From Orientallactaga sibirica (taxonomy: Eukaryota; Chordata; Mammalia; Rodentia; Dipodidae): DNA of 64,000 nucleotides. The stretch covers positions 45,329,001-45,393,000 of the forward strand of contig JAEOAD010000012.1 of NCBI GenBank assembly GCA_036365145.1, read 5' to 3'. The notes beneath the pieces are model-generated. The model was given only the letters and a program-made list of their open reading frames with translations. It did not search any database and was not told where the DNA came from. The position numbers and the translations under genes were made by a program. Positions 45,670-57,072 of the stretch are shown here, in pieces (position 1 is the first letter of the stretch; every line of letters starts with the position of its first letter).

Positions 45670-46084
45670 CCTCCTTCTATATTTTACAACCTTGCAGTTC
45701 ACTTTGGATTGTAACCCATGCCAAGACTGATCCAGGAAAATGTATTGGCCTCTTCTGTACATGGTTTAATAATCCTTTCATCTAAAACTAGGATTCATAC
45801 AAGGCAGCCACAATGTCTATAAATTTTAGGATTCTGTGAAAAATGTGGAAGAGGTGACAGAAAAGAGGTGGAACAAAGGATGGCAATCAGTCTAAGTTGT
45901 TGACATTCAGTCTGTTTTTATGATTTAAAACAAGTGGGAGTGGGAGTGAGAAATCATACAGTATGTGAAGACTACGTACATCAGAATCACCTCACTAGTC
46001 TTTGAAAAATATATGCCCAGGTATTTCCCCCAGACTTCCAGAATCTGAACTTGGGTCTGGTCATCTCTAGTTTCAAAAGGTACT
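45670..46084. other. No recognised feature
   Basis: Unique-looking. Confidence 0.4.
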
Positions 46085-46190
46085 GGAGATGGGGATATAG
46101 CTCAGTGGCAGAATGCTTGTCTAGAATGTACAAGGCCCTGGATTCAATTCCTAGTACCACACTAAAATAAAATAAAATAAATAAAAGGTC
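46085..46190 (+). mobile_element. ID SINE
   Basis: 'ggggatatagctcagtggc' (A box) and 'ggattcaattcctag' (B box), followed by (AAAAT)n. About 75-base tRNA-like body. Confidence 0.8.
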
Positions 46191-46200
46191 TTGTATATTT

Positions 46201-46430
46201 TTAAAATATTTCATTTATTTATTTATTTATTTATTTACTTATTTAAGAGACAGAGAGAAAAAGAGACAGAAAGAGAGAATGAGTACACCAGAGCCTCTAG
46301 CCACTGCAAATAAACTCCAGATGCATGTGCCACCTTGTGCATCTGGCTTACGTGTGTACTGGGGAATTGAACCTGGGTCCTTAGGCTTCACAGGCAAGCA
46401 CCTTAACTGTTAAGCCATTTCTCTAGCCCA
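46201..46430 (-). mobile_element. DIP SINE, TSD
   Basis: GTCTTGTATATTT at 46188-46200 and GTCTTGTGTATTT at 46431-46443. It landed next to the ID tail. Confidence 0.92.
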
Positions 46431-46527
46431 GTCTTGTGTATTTCTGATGCACAAATAGACTCTGAAATTCCGACTCCATAGACATTCTCAGTGACTGTCA
46501 CCTTGTACTACCAAAACAAGGCCTTTT

Positions 46528-46711
46528 TAAAATATTTACTTATGTGCAAGAGAGAGAAGGGAAGGAAAGAAAGAGAGAACAATTAAGAACCCCAGCTGCA
46601 TGTACCACTTTGTGCATCTGGCTTTACGTGGACACTGGGGAATCAAACCCAGGCCTATAGGCTTTGCAAGCAAGTGCTATTAACCACTGAGCCATCTCTT
46701 CAGCCCCAACC
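46528..46711 (-). mobile_element. DIP SINE, internal deletion, perfect TSD
   Basis: CAAGGCCTTTT at 46517-46527 and 46712-46722. Lacks the CCAGGGCCTCTAGCC block. Confidence 0.87.
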
Positions 46712-46800
46712 CAAGGCCTTTTCCTCAACTACCTGCTTAAGGAGGGCAATAGTGTTGATTAGTTACATTTATTCAGATTGCCCAAGAGTAGGAGAAAAGA

Positions 46801-46848
46801 GTTTTTGTTTTGTTTTGTTTTGTTTTGTTTTGTTTTGTTTTGTTTTTA
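46801..46848. repeat. (GTTTT)n microsatellite
   Basis: Nine or so GTTTT units. Confidence 0.9.
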
Positions 46849-47110
46849 AACTCTGGATCTGATGAGGAAAATGTTTAAGGAAACATCACCCCTTACAATG
46901 AGTTAAATATGCACATTACTTAGAGTTAGCTCAAACAGTAACATGTACAGTAAATACGAGGTCACAGGCCATGTCTTCCTCACAAGCACATGGCTGAAGC
47001 CCTTGGGCAGAACCTCTGAGAAGAGAAACTCTCCAAATTGGCACCTTCCTCTGTCATTTCCAGTCACTTCAATCTTTTTGTGTGGTAAATGCCAACATGC
47101 TCATTGTATT

Positions 47111-47302
47111 GTTGATATTTTATTTATTTATTTCAGAGAGAGAGAAAGAGAATGGGCATGCCAGGGCCTCCAGCCACTGAAAACGAACTCCAGATGCATG
47201 TGCCCCCTTGTGCATCTGGTTTATGCGGGTCCTAGGGAATCAAACCTGGGTCCTTAGGCTTCGCAGGCAAACGCCCTAACCACTAAGCCATTTTCCCAGC
47301 CC
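47111..47302 (-). mobile_element. DIP SINE, TSD
   Basis: TGCTCATTGTATT at 47098-47110 and TGCTCACTGTATT at 47303-47315. Confidence 0.9.
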
Positions 47303-47315
47303 TGCTCACTGTATT

Positions 47316-47820
47316 TTTTTAAGACAAGATCTCACTGTGTGACTGTGGTAGTTTGAATATATGTCCCCCAATATATTCAGTGTTTTATTATTTTATAGTT
47401 TGCATCTGCAATCACCTTGCTAGAGGCAAGGTCACTGGGGGCCCGGTCTTAAGGTGTGGTGATGGTTTGAGAGTCCATTGTAAAGATATGCAAATGTGCC
47501 TAGCAGGAGTTCCTGAAGTGTGCTCTGTGACCTTTTGGCTGTAGTTTTTGCTCTGTGTGCTGTGGTGGCTGGTTGGCTTTTGCTCTCTCTTGCCTGGTCC
47601 TGTGAAGAGCAGGCTGCTTCTCCTGCCTTTATGGAACTTCCCTTGGATCTGTAAGCTTCAATAAATAATATCCCTTCCTCCATAACTGTCCCTGGTCTGG
47701 AAGTTCATCTCAGCGAACCTGAAGCTGTCTGCTACAGTGACCAAGCTGGCCTTGAACTCATGATCCTTCTCTTCCAGCTTCCCCCAAGTTGTGATTACAG
47801 GTATGCCATACCATGCCCTC
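47316..47820 (-). mobile_element. B1 SINE split by a MaLR LTR
   Basis: 47316-47343 ('agatctcactgtgtgac') continues at 47737 ('gtgaccaagctggccttgaac') through 'gtgattacaggtatgcc'. Removing the LTR and one GTGAC restores the B1 order. Confidence 0.75.
47344..47736 (+). mobile_element. MaLR solo LTR with perfect 5-base TSD
   Basis: Starts TGTGGTAGTTTGAATAT, ends CTGTCTGCTACA. GTGAC at 47339-47343 and 47737-47741. 393 bases, the longer sibling of the LTR at 7407. No coding region. Confidence 0.93.
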
Positions 47821-48358
47821 ATTGTGAAAAATGCTCAGATTTTTCAGCTGTATGAGGTTATTCAAAATCCAATATCTGCATATAGGGTTTTTTTATTGAA
47901 GCCATTATCATTATTATTTCCACCTATGTTTCCAATTGCTTTCTCACAAACCTGTATAACCAAAGAAACTTCCAAGGTGCATCCTTCTTGCATGATTGCT
48001 TATGAATAATACTGTGTTCTGTTCAAAGAAATTGAAACCTCCCCAGTGTCAGGCAGAAGCAAGAGATTGATTCTGAATTAAGCATTTACTATATCACAAA
48101 TCACTACAGACAGCTCCTATGTTTTCTCTTTATTGCACTGTATTATTATTATAAATGGTTGACTTTCAATTACCACAAGGTACTATGAATTTGTGTTTAA
48201 TTATTTATCTCCACTCTGAGCTATAGCAAATATAAAAGGACATGAAAGAGTCTATATTGTCACCTATAACTAACTTGGTACCTGCCTTACATAAGTGTTT
48301 CATAACTAGGGATAGAGAGATTAATTGTTGCTTCCTGTTCTTATCAAAAATACTATCT
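47821..48358. other. No recognised feature
   Basis: AT-rich unique-looking sequence. Confidence 0.4.
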
Positions 48359-48514
48359 CGGGGCTGGAGAGATGCTTAGTTGTTAAAGGCACTTGCTGGC
48401 AAAGCATAACAACCCAGATTTGATTCCAATGTACCCACATAAAGCCAAATGCACAAAGTGGCACATTCATATGGGATTTGTTTTCAGTGACAAGTGCCCC
48501 TGGCATACCCATTG

Positions 48515-48553
<39 letters not shown>

Positions 48554-48600
48554 TTGTGTGTGTATGTTTCTTCTTATAAATAAATTTTTAAAAATTTAAA
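48359..48600 (+). mobile_element. DIP SINE
   Basis: Full copy with (CT)n at 48521-48549, then 'tttgtgtgtgtatg' before the A-rich tail. Confidence 0.85.
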
Positions 48601-48683
48601 AACCATCTTGAAACATCCTTTCAAAGGTGCCCTTAAGCCCCCATGGAACATACATGGTATCATGGTCCTATGTATGTATCTTT

Positions 48684-48752
48684 ACAGTGAGCCCAATCGC
48701 TGGAACACAGTGGTTATGTGGCAAATGTTTGATGAGTGACTGAATAACCCAA
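48684..48752 (+). mobile_element. L2 3' end fragment
   Basis: 'aatgtttgatgagtgactgaataac' after 'gctggaacacagtgg' is the L2 terminus pattern. Confidence 0.5.
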
Positions 48753-49435
48753 GGCCGAGTTGACCGAGCCATTTGACTCACTGCTTTGTTGTTCAATACC
48801 ACTTCGACAAAAGCGTTGCCCAAGCTCATATGTAATCTGAGCCAAATCAGAGGATCCAGCAGACATTCTCGGAGCATGAACCATCTGGCTTGTGAAACAT
48901 CTGGCTCTCTAAACATCCCCAAGTTCACAAAGGGCATATAGACTAAATAATTTGCAGTCAGTCAGGAAATGTTCGTTTAGAGGGAAAAGTACTCAAAGAG
49001 TATCAAGTTATACACTATCAAATCCAAAAGAACAAATTAGATGTCTATTCTCCAGAACCATGGTTTTCTGGTGGCTCGCCTGAGATGAGTCAAGACCAAA
49101 GAGGTCATCGGGGTCAGAAATGTAATCACTGATTTCTATACATTTGAAAGCTGGCAAATGGGAGTCAGGAATTCAGACGTACACTCTAAATATTTCTTCC
49201 TCAACTATGGTCCCCTTAAATGTCCTCAATCAAGTGATGTTACCTTACTCAGGCAGCCATTGAAAAGCAGGATTTTCCTGTTTCCCCTTTCAGAGATAAA
49301 ATAATCACCTATAGGAAATAAAACATGACTCACAGTTAGGTAAATACTCCATTGTTAGTGAGTCAATGAAGGTAGATCCACCTATGTACCTGTGAAGGCA
49401 ACCTGAAAGAGACTCAGGTGTGGCATAACAAAGTA
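48753..49435. other. No recognised feature
   Basis: Unique-looking. Confidence 0.4.
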
Positions 49436-49504
49436 AAAATTACAGCTAACCTCTACGGAGCATGTGCTGTTTGCCAAGCACTGCAAGAACTACACGGAAT
49501 ATGA
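49436..49504 (-). mobile_element. MIR fragment
   Basis: 'acagctaacctctacggagc' and 'tttgccaagcactgcaag' match antisense MIR. Confidence 0.5.
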
Positions 49505-49770
49505 GTTTTTTAATTTGAGGTGTCAGTTTTGACTGGGTTGGAAATACCCAGATAGTTGGCAAGACTTTATTCCTGGGTGTGCCTGGGAGGGTGTTTGTGG
49601 ATAAGATAAGTATTGGATGCTGCGATGAGTAAAGCCATCCAGCCCCACCAATGTCAGTGGATATCGGGCAGTCACCGATGGCCCAGGTAGAACAAAGAGG
49701 CACCGGACGGTGACTTTGCCCTCTCCTGGAGCAAGAAGATCTGCAAGTGAGGAGAGAATGGTTTCATCTG
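49505..49770 (+). mobile_element. Old LTR-like repeat, 5' piece
   Basis: 'ttttgactgggttggaaatac', 'ctgggtgtgcctgggagggtg' and 'cccaggtagaacaaagagg' belong to an old mammalian LTR-like repeat, probably related to the one at 32068. Family name uncertain. Confidence 0.5.
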
Positions 49771-50429
49771 GGTCCAGTACATCAAGAAAAATCAAAGCTG
49801 AGCTGCTTCCTTAAAGCACTGGCAGGTACGGGGTTTTGTGTCACTCCTCAGGTACGCTAGATGGAACAGATATACACGATCAGCCCCACCCAGGTGCGAA
49901 CTGAAGTGTACCCAGTACAGAATGGAGTTTGTAGGGATATGGATCACGTGTTGAAGGCACCCAGAGAACAGATTGCAATTAGGCTTCTGTTTCCTGAGCA
50001 GCGGAGTATGCAAGGCAATCATGGGGATTCTAATAGTGGCTTCAGTAGTAGGTGAATGGGGAGTGAAAGATCTTGTTTAGAGATTCCTGTTGCCCCCCCC
50101 ACACACACACACATACACACAGGTAAGAAAGTTAGTAAGAAAGCCATCTGTTTTCGGGTCTTGACACAGTATGAAGAAGACTACCCTTTCTAATCCTCCG
50201 AAGACTCGTCTCACAGAAGTGAGAGAAAGCTGGAAATATTGGACAAATTGTCTGAGAGAAGGCCTGTGCGAGGCAGGTGGTCTTCCTCTTACACTCTGTG
50301 CTCTCACTCGCTCCAATTTGGCAGCATGCCTACCCACACCTTGGATACAGAATGGTGGCCTCCCCCATGAGGCTCAGAGAGCTGCTTGCATCCCAGCGTT
50401 CACTAATTCCAAAGAACCTTCAGCGAGGC
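49771..50429. other. Unassigned sequence between two LTR-like pieces
   Basis: Contains C8 and (CA)n at about 50094-50121. No frame here has a recognisable domain. Confidence 0.4.
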
Positions 50430-50662
50430 TCGTTTATTGTTCTCTGCCTCTTGGGTTCCAACAAAAACATGAGCTCTTCCTGGGTCTCAAGCCTGCAGCC
50501 TTCAATCCAGAACTACCTGGGTCTCTAACTTGCTGACTCGTCCTACAGAGCTGAGGACTGCCCTATAGAGGGATGAGCCAGCTCCTGATAATAACCACCC
50601 ATGTAATAATGAACGTCCATTGATTGTGCTTCTCTGAAGAACCCTGATGAATACATTTCCCT
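50430..50662 (+). mobile_element. Old LTR-like repeat, 3' piece
   Basis: 'tcaagcctgcagccttcaatcc' and 'cttctctgaagaaccctgatg' correspond to the 3' part of the same repeat type as 49505. Confidence 0.45.
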
Positions 50663-51049
50663 TGTACTTTAGTCTCTCACACCCATGACCCATAACCACA
50701 CCTTTGGATCTCTTTATCACATGGCTCTAAAACCCATTGCCCCGCTCTATCCAGAGCATATGAACCCTTCAGCACCCTGAGTCCTTGACACCCACCACAC
50801 CCTATCTTTAACTCAGTGAGTCTTCCATCCAGTACCCACTTCTGCTCAAGCTGCTCCTATACTCACTTCCTGCCAACATGGCTCCAGGCCCATCAGCCAG
50901 TGCTCCTGCAGCCAGCAAGACTCAAATTCTGAATCAATCCCACCGCTTGCCTGTCTTTTACACGTAGAGCCCAACTGTCTCATGCTCTCAGAGAAAATCA
51001 GAACACCACACATTCTGATTCTCTTAGAAACTTTGGGTTGACTGACAAC
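50663..51049. other. No recognised feature
   Basis: CT-rich unique-looking sequence, possibly older L2 upstream of the next entry. Confidence 0.35.
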
Positions 51050-51565
51050 AGTTTTTCTGGTTTCTTCTGTTTCTGGCTCTTCATTCTCATTCTCTTGGAG
51101 TTCTCTTCCCTCATCTGGCTAAAGGGGTTATCCTCTTCCTCTTCTCTCTATACACCCTTGCTGGGCGATTACATTGACCCTCATGCCTTTAACATTCAAT
51201 AAGTCACACTGATCTACATCAGCATTGTCGGCCTCTGAATTCTGGGCGCAATTGCCTCTTCCGCAGTGATTAGCAGACTACATGCCAGCAAAGGAGACTC
51301 TTATTCACCTTCCCCTGGCCCACCACCAGCAATCCATTGCCCTCCTCTTTCCTATCACAGTAAATGACAATACTCCCTGCCTAGTTCAAAATAGATTCCT
51401 GAGGCTCACAACTATACCCAAATAGGCACGAAATTCTGCATGATACTTCTTTGCTATCTTCCCACAAGTATCCTTGATATTGTTTTCTTACCCTGCCTTA
51501 GTTGTTTCTCTTCCTGGATTAATGCCTCAGCTTTATTTTCCCTTCCCAAATATGAAATAAGCTGT
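51050..51565 (+). mobile_element. Possible L2-like repeat
   Basis: Pyrimidine-rich strand with 'cagtaaatgacaatactccc' in the order of the repeat read as L2. Weak. Confidence 0.35.
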
Positions 51566-51567
51566 CA

Positions 51568-51760
51568 AGTCATCCATTCAATAAATATTGTTGAGTGCCT
51601 CCCATGTGTCAGGAGGAGAATTGGAAATATGAGAAACCAACACAGCACCTGTCTTCATGAGACTTATACTCTCCTCTGTTCTTATAAGGAGAATGAATTT
51701 GATATCGTTCCTTTGCACACCTGTGGTCTGGGGCCAGCTGCCTTTTATTTGAACACCATT
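51568..51760 (-). mobile_element. L2 3' end
   Basis: 'tcaataaatattgttgagtgcc' and 'tgtcttcatgagacttatac' are the antisense L2 terminus. Confidence 0.6.
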
Positions 51761-52198
51761 CCAACATGATGCCATGCGCGCTATGTTTCAGCTCCCGCCA
51801 AGGAAAGTCAGTGAACCCACATGCAAAGCTGCTGGTTACTGATGCACAGAGGGTAGACAGGGGCCCTTTAACAACTGGCATCTGTTCTGAGTTGGTGCTC
51901 ATTCATCGTGACAATGCTGCATCGGTGATCAGAGGGATTCAATGAGCTACTGCATGTGAAATGTACAGAATAACACTGGCAATGAAATAAATAGTAACTG
52001 ATTAAATACAGGCTGGGCCTCTGCCTCCCCAAGAACACAAAATTCTCTAGTGCATGCTACCTGATCACCTTGCCTTCTGCTCTAGCCAACCCCAAATTCC
52101 TAATTCTCTGACTAGATCACTTTTTTATCTCACATTTGTAGACACAGCTCCCTGTACTTTGACTACACTAACAGCTCTGGAATCAAAATATACACATA
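51761..52198. other. No recognised feature
   Basis: Unique-looking. Confidence 0.4.
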
Positions 52199-52412
52199 AG
52201 GGCTGGAGGGCTGGCTCAGTCAGTGGTTAAGGCACTTGCCTACAAAGCTTAAGGACTCAAGTTCGATTCCCAGTACCCACGTAAAGTCAGATGCGCAAGG
52301 TGGTGCATGTGTCTGGAGTTTGTTTGCAGTGGCTAGAGGTCCTGCCATGCTCATTCTCTCTCTCTCTCTCCATTTCTCTCTCTCTTAAGTAAATCAGTAA
52401 ATAAATAAATAA
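52199..52412 (+). mobile_element. DIP SINE
   Basis: Head GGGCTGGAGGGCTGGCTCAG with a short CAGT duplication, then full body and (AAAT)n. Confidence 0.85.
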
Positions 52413-53929
52413 ACACACAGACAACTGAAAGTGGCTACTAGATAAAACTAGTCACATGTTGGAAGTCGGAGTTTTAAACACCTCCAGGAACCTATTCCTC
52501 CCGCCTAACTCCCCCTCCGGGGGGAACTGCCTGTGGTCACCTATAACCACTTAACTATGAGGTGGATTTCTCAGCATCCTTTGCCTTCCCACCAGCCACA
52601 CTCTTCTCTCCTTTGGAAAAATGGCTCTTCTCCCATCAGACATTTGCTGCCCTCCCTCCAAATACTTACAGCCAACAAGTCAGTTGACCATGACCGGTCT
52701 AAGACATGAGCACATGACATAAGCTTAGCCAGTCCTGGTCTTGGGCTATTCTAACTGAGGATCACAAGGATAGTTTCTTGTGTCTGATGTTATGGAAATT
52801 GAAAGATATGGCACAGAAGGTATAGCCATGTTCTCCCCATGGAACCTTATACATTCCAAAAACCCACTGGGCTTCAAATCACCTCCATCAAAGCCTGTTA
52901 CCTCACTGACTGAGGTTATCCATCTAGCGAGTACTGAACAAATGCTTGACAAGTGAATCTTATGCATTTCATATGTGTAATTCCTCACAGGAATTCTGAA
53001 TACTGGGTACAGACAAATCCCATTTCTGGCCACACTTGATATTATGTCATATCCGTGGTATAATTTAGCAAAAGAAACGTATTCACTTTAGTCATTTGAA
53101 CCTTGGGAGGAAGGGCTGGGCTACACATACATCCTAAGGGGAGAATTTGTGAGTCAGCCCATAGTTGGAAACTAACTATACTTAATCAAAGCTCAGATCG
53201 TGCCTTTAATATGAAATGATTTTGTATGTGACCCTTTAAACTAAAATGATAGACGACATTAGAAGGAGGAAAACTTTTGTTGTTTATTATAGAAGAGAAA
53301 ACAAAAGGAAACAATGTGGCTAAGCTGGAAAATAACTCATGTGAAATGGAAAACTGCATGCAGGCTCTAAACCTTGTTTAGCCATGAAGTCTCCAAGAAC
53401 ACAGTGACTCTATTGTGAATCCTTTCTTTCTCCCCAGCCAGATCTATAAATTAGAAATAATATTATGTGTCCTGGCTAGTCTCACTACAGCTTAATGAGA
53501 TTATTTCGAGGAAATGCTTTGACTTCAAAACTCATAGGAAAATTCAAAGAACTTTTATTATAAAAGGTTCCAATTTGATTTAAAAATCCTCCAAGCTTGC
53601 ATTGTGATTCATTCAAATTTCCCACTGACTTTCCACATGTCTCTATTATCGGCATTAAATATTTATTTAAAGTCTATTGAAGTAAAAAATTACTCTCCCA
53701 GCTCTCAGCCCAAGGTGATTTCTAATGACTATTTAGTTTTATGATGATTTTAAAAATTCACATTAATAATAAAAGAATCTAATGTTAAATTGAAGGTTAT
53801 TAACGTTGGCCTCCTTTCAAGTTTTCTGAATGTTGAAAAGATCTTTTTTTCTTTTCTTTTATCGTATCTTTACTTAATTGCATGAGAATAAAATTACACT
53901 TAATTATTATTTAGAATTTCTAAAGTACA
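52413..53929. other. Repeat-free AT-rich block
   Basis: 1.5 kb, the longest stretch in the right half without a nameable repeat. 53040-53900 is markedly AT-rich. No coding signal. A conserved non-coding element is possible but unproven. Confidence 0.4.
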
Positions 53930-53959
53930 TTTGTAAAGCAAAGATTTGAATTTGTACCT

Positions 53960-54420
53960 TAATTGAGGTAGCTGATTTTCTGTCTTCTCAACATCCATCC
54001 ACTTGGTATCTGATAATATGCACCTCATACTTAACAAGTCCAAAAAGAGACAACAGATGGTTCTCCCTAGCCTGCTGCCCCGCAAGTCCACGCCTCCCCA
54101 ACTCAGTTAAAGGTCATCTTATTTCCAATTGTTTGGATCACACTTTGGGCTCACCCCTTCATTCCTTTTTCCTTCTCACTTCACATTCAATTCAGCCACA
54201 CTCTCAAAGCCCATGCTTAAATGCACCCCTATTCTACTGCTAGCCCTTAGATGAAGCACTGTAGCAGCAGACCTACTCTTCCTTCACCCACTCTTAGCCT
54301 TCCAGACCATTCTTAGCACCACTGCCCAAAATGAATTCAAGCAACTTGATTGACAAGACACTTACCTCGGCTTAACCACACCTCATACCATCACTATGGT
54401 CATCCAATTACACAGCCATG
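53960..54420 (+). mobile_element. L2-like repeat
   Basis: 'cacctcatacttaacaagtcc' and 'gaagcactgtagcagcagacc' occur in the order of the repeat read as L2. Same family as 3860, opposite strand. Confidence 0.45.
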
Positions 54421-54593
54421 AAGACCTTCATCAGTTTCCTAGTGCTCCAGCTAACAGAGGTGCTATTGGGGGGGGGGGAGGTCATCCTTGGAGCTATTTG
54501 AATTTTCTTCCCTTGCATGGCCTTTCCCCATTTTATTTAAATATCACTATCTAGTATGGCCTTTCCTAGCAACTTCTAAATTACAACTCTCAG

Positions 54594-54874
54594 GGCTGGG
54601 GATGTAGTTCAGCTGATAGAGTGTCTAGTATGCACAAAGCCCTGAAACCCATCCCCAGCGCTAAACCAGGCATGGTAGAATCATAGCACATGCCTATAAT
54701 CCCAGCTCTCAGGAGATAAAGGCAGGGAGATCTGAGGTCCAAAGTTATCCTCAGCTACATGGAAAGTTCAAGGACAGCTTGGGATACATGAGACCCTGTC
54801 TCAAAAATAAAATAAAATAAAATAAAATAAAATAAAATAAAATAAAATAAAATAAAATAAAATAAAATAAAATA
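54594..54874 (+). mobile_element. ID-B1 composite SINE, full length
   Basis: ID head GGGCTGGGGATGTAGTTCAG joined by a short linker to B1 (ACCAGGCATGGTAGAATC), then 'gagaccctgtctcaaaa' and (AAAAT)n at 54805-54874. Confidence 0.85.
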
Positions 54875-55382
54875 ACAATTCCCCATTTGTGGTATGTCCT
54901 TTTTCCTTCCTACCCTATTCTCCTACCCACTTCAACAAAATTGATATAATCCTCTTATGGACTTAATTTAATCAAAGAAAACATGTTTATCATCTCTCCC
55001 TCTCTACAATGAAAAATATAAGGACATGAGTATTTTTGTTCTTTATTTATTAACTATTTTACCTTCAAGGTCCTGTACAAAATAGGAACTCAAGAATATT
55101 AGTTGCCAATAATATACATGAAAAGAACTCCCAGCTTCCTTCACTGTAACACCAAGCATACATTCTTCCCTTGGTAAACTCCCATCTCACCAGGCATAGC
55201 CCCCTTTCTTTAGGGGACATTTCAAACTAAGTTAGTAAAAGAACAATTTAGCAGGTTGGTGGTGCTGTGGGTCCCTCCATGGCTCTGGGTATTCTGGGTT
55301 AGCTAGAACATACCATCCTAGTTGTATGTCAACATATGAGCACTTGCTCAGAACCAATGAAACTGCTGAGAAGGGCTTGATT
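54875..55382. other. No recognised feature
   Basis: Unique-looking. Confidence 0.4.
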
Positions 55383-55393
55383 CCAGAGCATCT

Positions 55394-55644
55394 CTTTTTT
55401 TGGGCAGGGGGAGACAGAGAGAGAGACAGAGAGAGAGGGAGAAGAAGACAGACAGAGATGGGCGCACCAGCAGTCTCTGAGCTGCTGTGAAAGAAATCCA
55501 GATGTTTGTGCCCCCTTGTGGTCAAGTGCAGCATTGCGCCCTTGCATCACTTTGCATCTGGCTAAACGTGGGACCTGGAGATTGGAACCAGCGTTCTTAG
55601 GCTTAGGAGGCAGGCGCCTTAACCGCTAAGCCATCTCTCCAGCC
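55394..55644 (-). mobile_element. DIP SINE, variant subfamily
   Basis: CCAGAGCATCT at 55383-55393 and CCAGAACATCT at 55645-55655. Carries the same unique insert as 34604 and 41172. Confidence 0.92.
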
Positions 55645-55655
55645 CCAGAACATCT

Positions 55656-56855
55656 TAATTTCACAATTAATTATTGATCTACCCCAGCTCACAAAGAATG
55701 AATCTGACTTCATTCAGGCTTCTCACAGGTACTACAAGTCCACAAGGCCCAGTGACTCATGGAAGGAATAAATAGTATGTATACCGAACAACTACTTCCA
55801 GCTGAATTCTGTCATGCCAGATGACCAGATCTTATATATATATATATTTCAGCAAAACCAGACATTATATCTCTGTGGAAACTCAAATACAAAATCTTGG
55901 CCTCTAACTCAAATTTTTTAAAACTACCATAACCACCCCATTCTGTGGGCCAAAGAAAACAGCTTCTTTCTAAAACCACATTCAGCTGGGACTCAACATC
56001 TGCTTTAGAACCCAGTGAAAAACGAATCCCACTTTTAAGAAGGGGAACTAGTGTAATCAATTTCTTTCTGCCTGAACCTTTTGTTAAGTTCCTTCCTCGG
56101 GACACATCGTCATGGTCTTCATGAATATCTCAGAAACCAAAACCCAATGCACTTGGTACTCACATCTGAAAACAGCCTCCTTGGGAGTATGCTCGTCCCT
56201 CTCCTTGCCTGCAGAGTAGGGAAGCACCCTCCACCCCAGGTGTGCTTCATTAGCCCTTTGCAGAGTCACAGGAGTTCTTGGAATCTGTAATGGTGGTTGG
56301 GGCTAAAAATAGTGAGAACAACAAGGAAATCCCCAATAACCAGGGAGGACAAGAGAACTCTAGACTAGCAGAGAAAGAGGGAGCAGGGAGTCTTTTGTAT
56401 TTAAACACACAATCAATCGGAGCTTAGGGGTGACCCAGTCATTATCCCCCAATCATTCAGAAGACTGTAAGCCTCTCAGGAGCTGGAGTCTGGATCTAAT
56501 CCATCCGTCTCTTCCTAGAATTGATCAATGTACTCCAGGGGATCTGGATGAAATGAGGGCAGGTTCTGTGGCCTATGACAGAGCACAGGAAAACTTCCCA
56601 CGGCTGATAAACTGCAGTGTGAAGTCGAACACTTCAGGGCAGGGCTAGGAACTGCAATTGCAGAGTCATAGACTCTATTGCTCTTTAAATTATCATAATG
56701 AGATAAAGGGGGAAGAGATGGAAAATTAAAATCTACTGCCCATGGTTTGTCAATTTTAAGAAGTAGAAAAGAATCTCCCACTAGCAACTTGATGAAACCA
56801 AGCACCAGACATGAATACAACCCTTTTAACCACATAGTATACCCCAGAGAGATTT
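55656..56855. other. No recognised feature
   Basis: 1.2 kb with a short (TA)n at 55835-55849. No gene supported. Confidence 0.45.
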
Positions 56856-56857
56856 TT

Positions 56858-57072
56858 TAAAGTATTTATCTACTTTATTTATTAGAGAGAGAGAGAAAGG
56901 CAGAAAGAGAAAGAGAGAGAGAATGGACGCCCAGAGCCTTCAGCCACTGTAAAGGAACTCCAGATGCATGTGCCACCTTGTGTATCTGGCTTACATGGGT
57001 CCTGGGCAATCAAACCTGGCTCCTTTGACTTCACAGGCAAACACCTTAACCGCTAAGCCATCCCTCCAGCCC
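56858..57072 (-). mobile_element. DIP SINE
   Basis: Full antisense copy ending 'gccatccctccagccc'. AGATT-type flanks. Confidence 0.87.

Noticed and set aside
7407..47736. Retroviral genes linked to the MaLR LTRs
   Set aside because: All the MaLR copies seen are LTR only. No gag- or pol-like frame was found beside them.
50171..50536. 121-codon open frame
   Set aside because: No domain recognised. Its 3' part is in an old LTR-like repeat, and there is no splice or promoter support.
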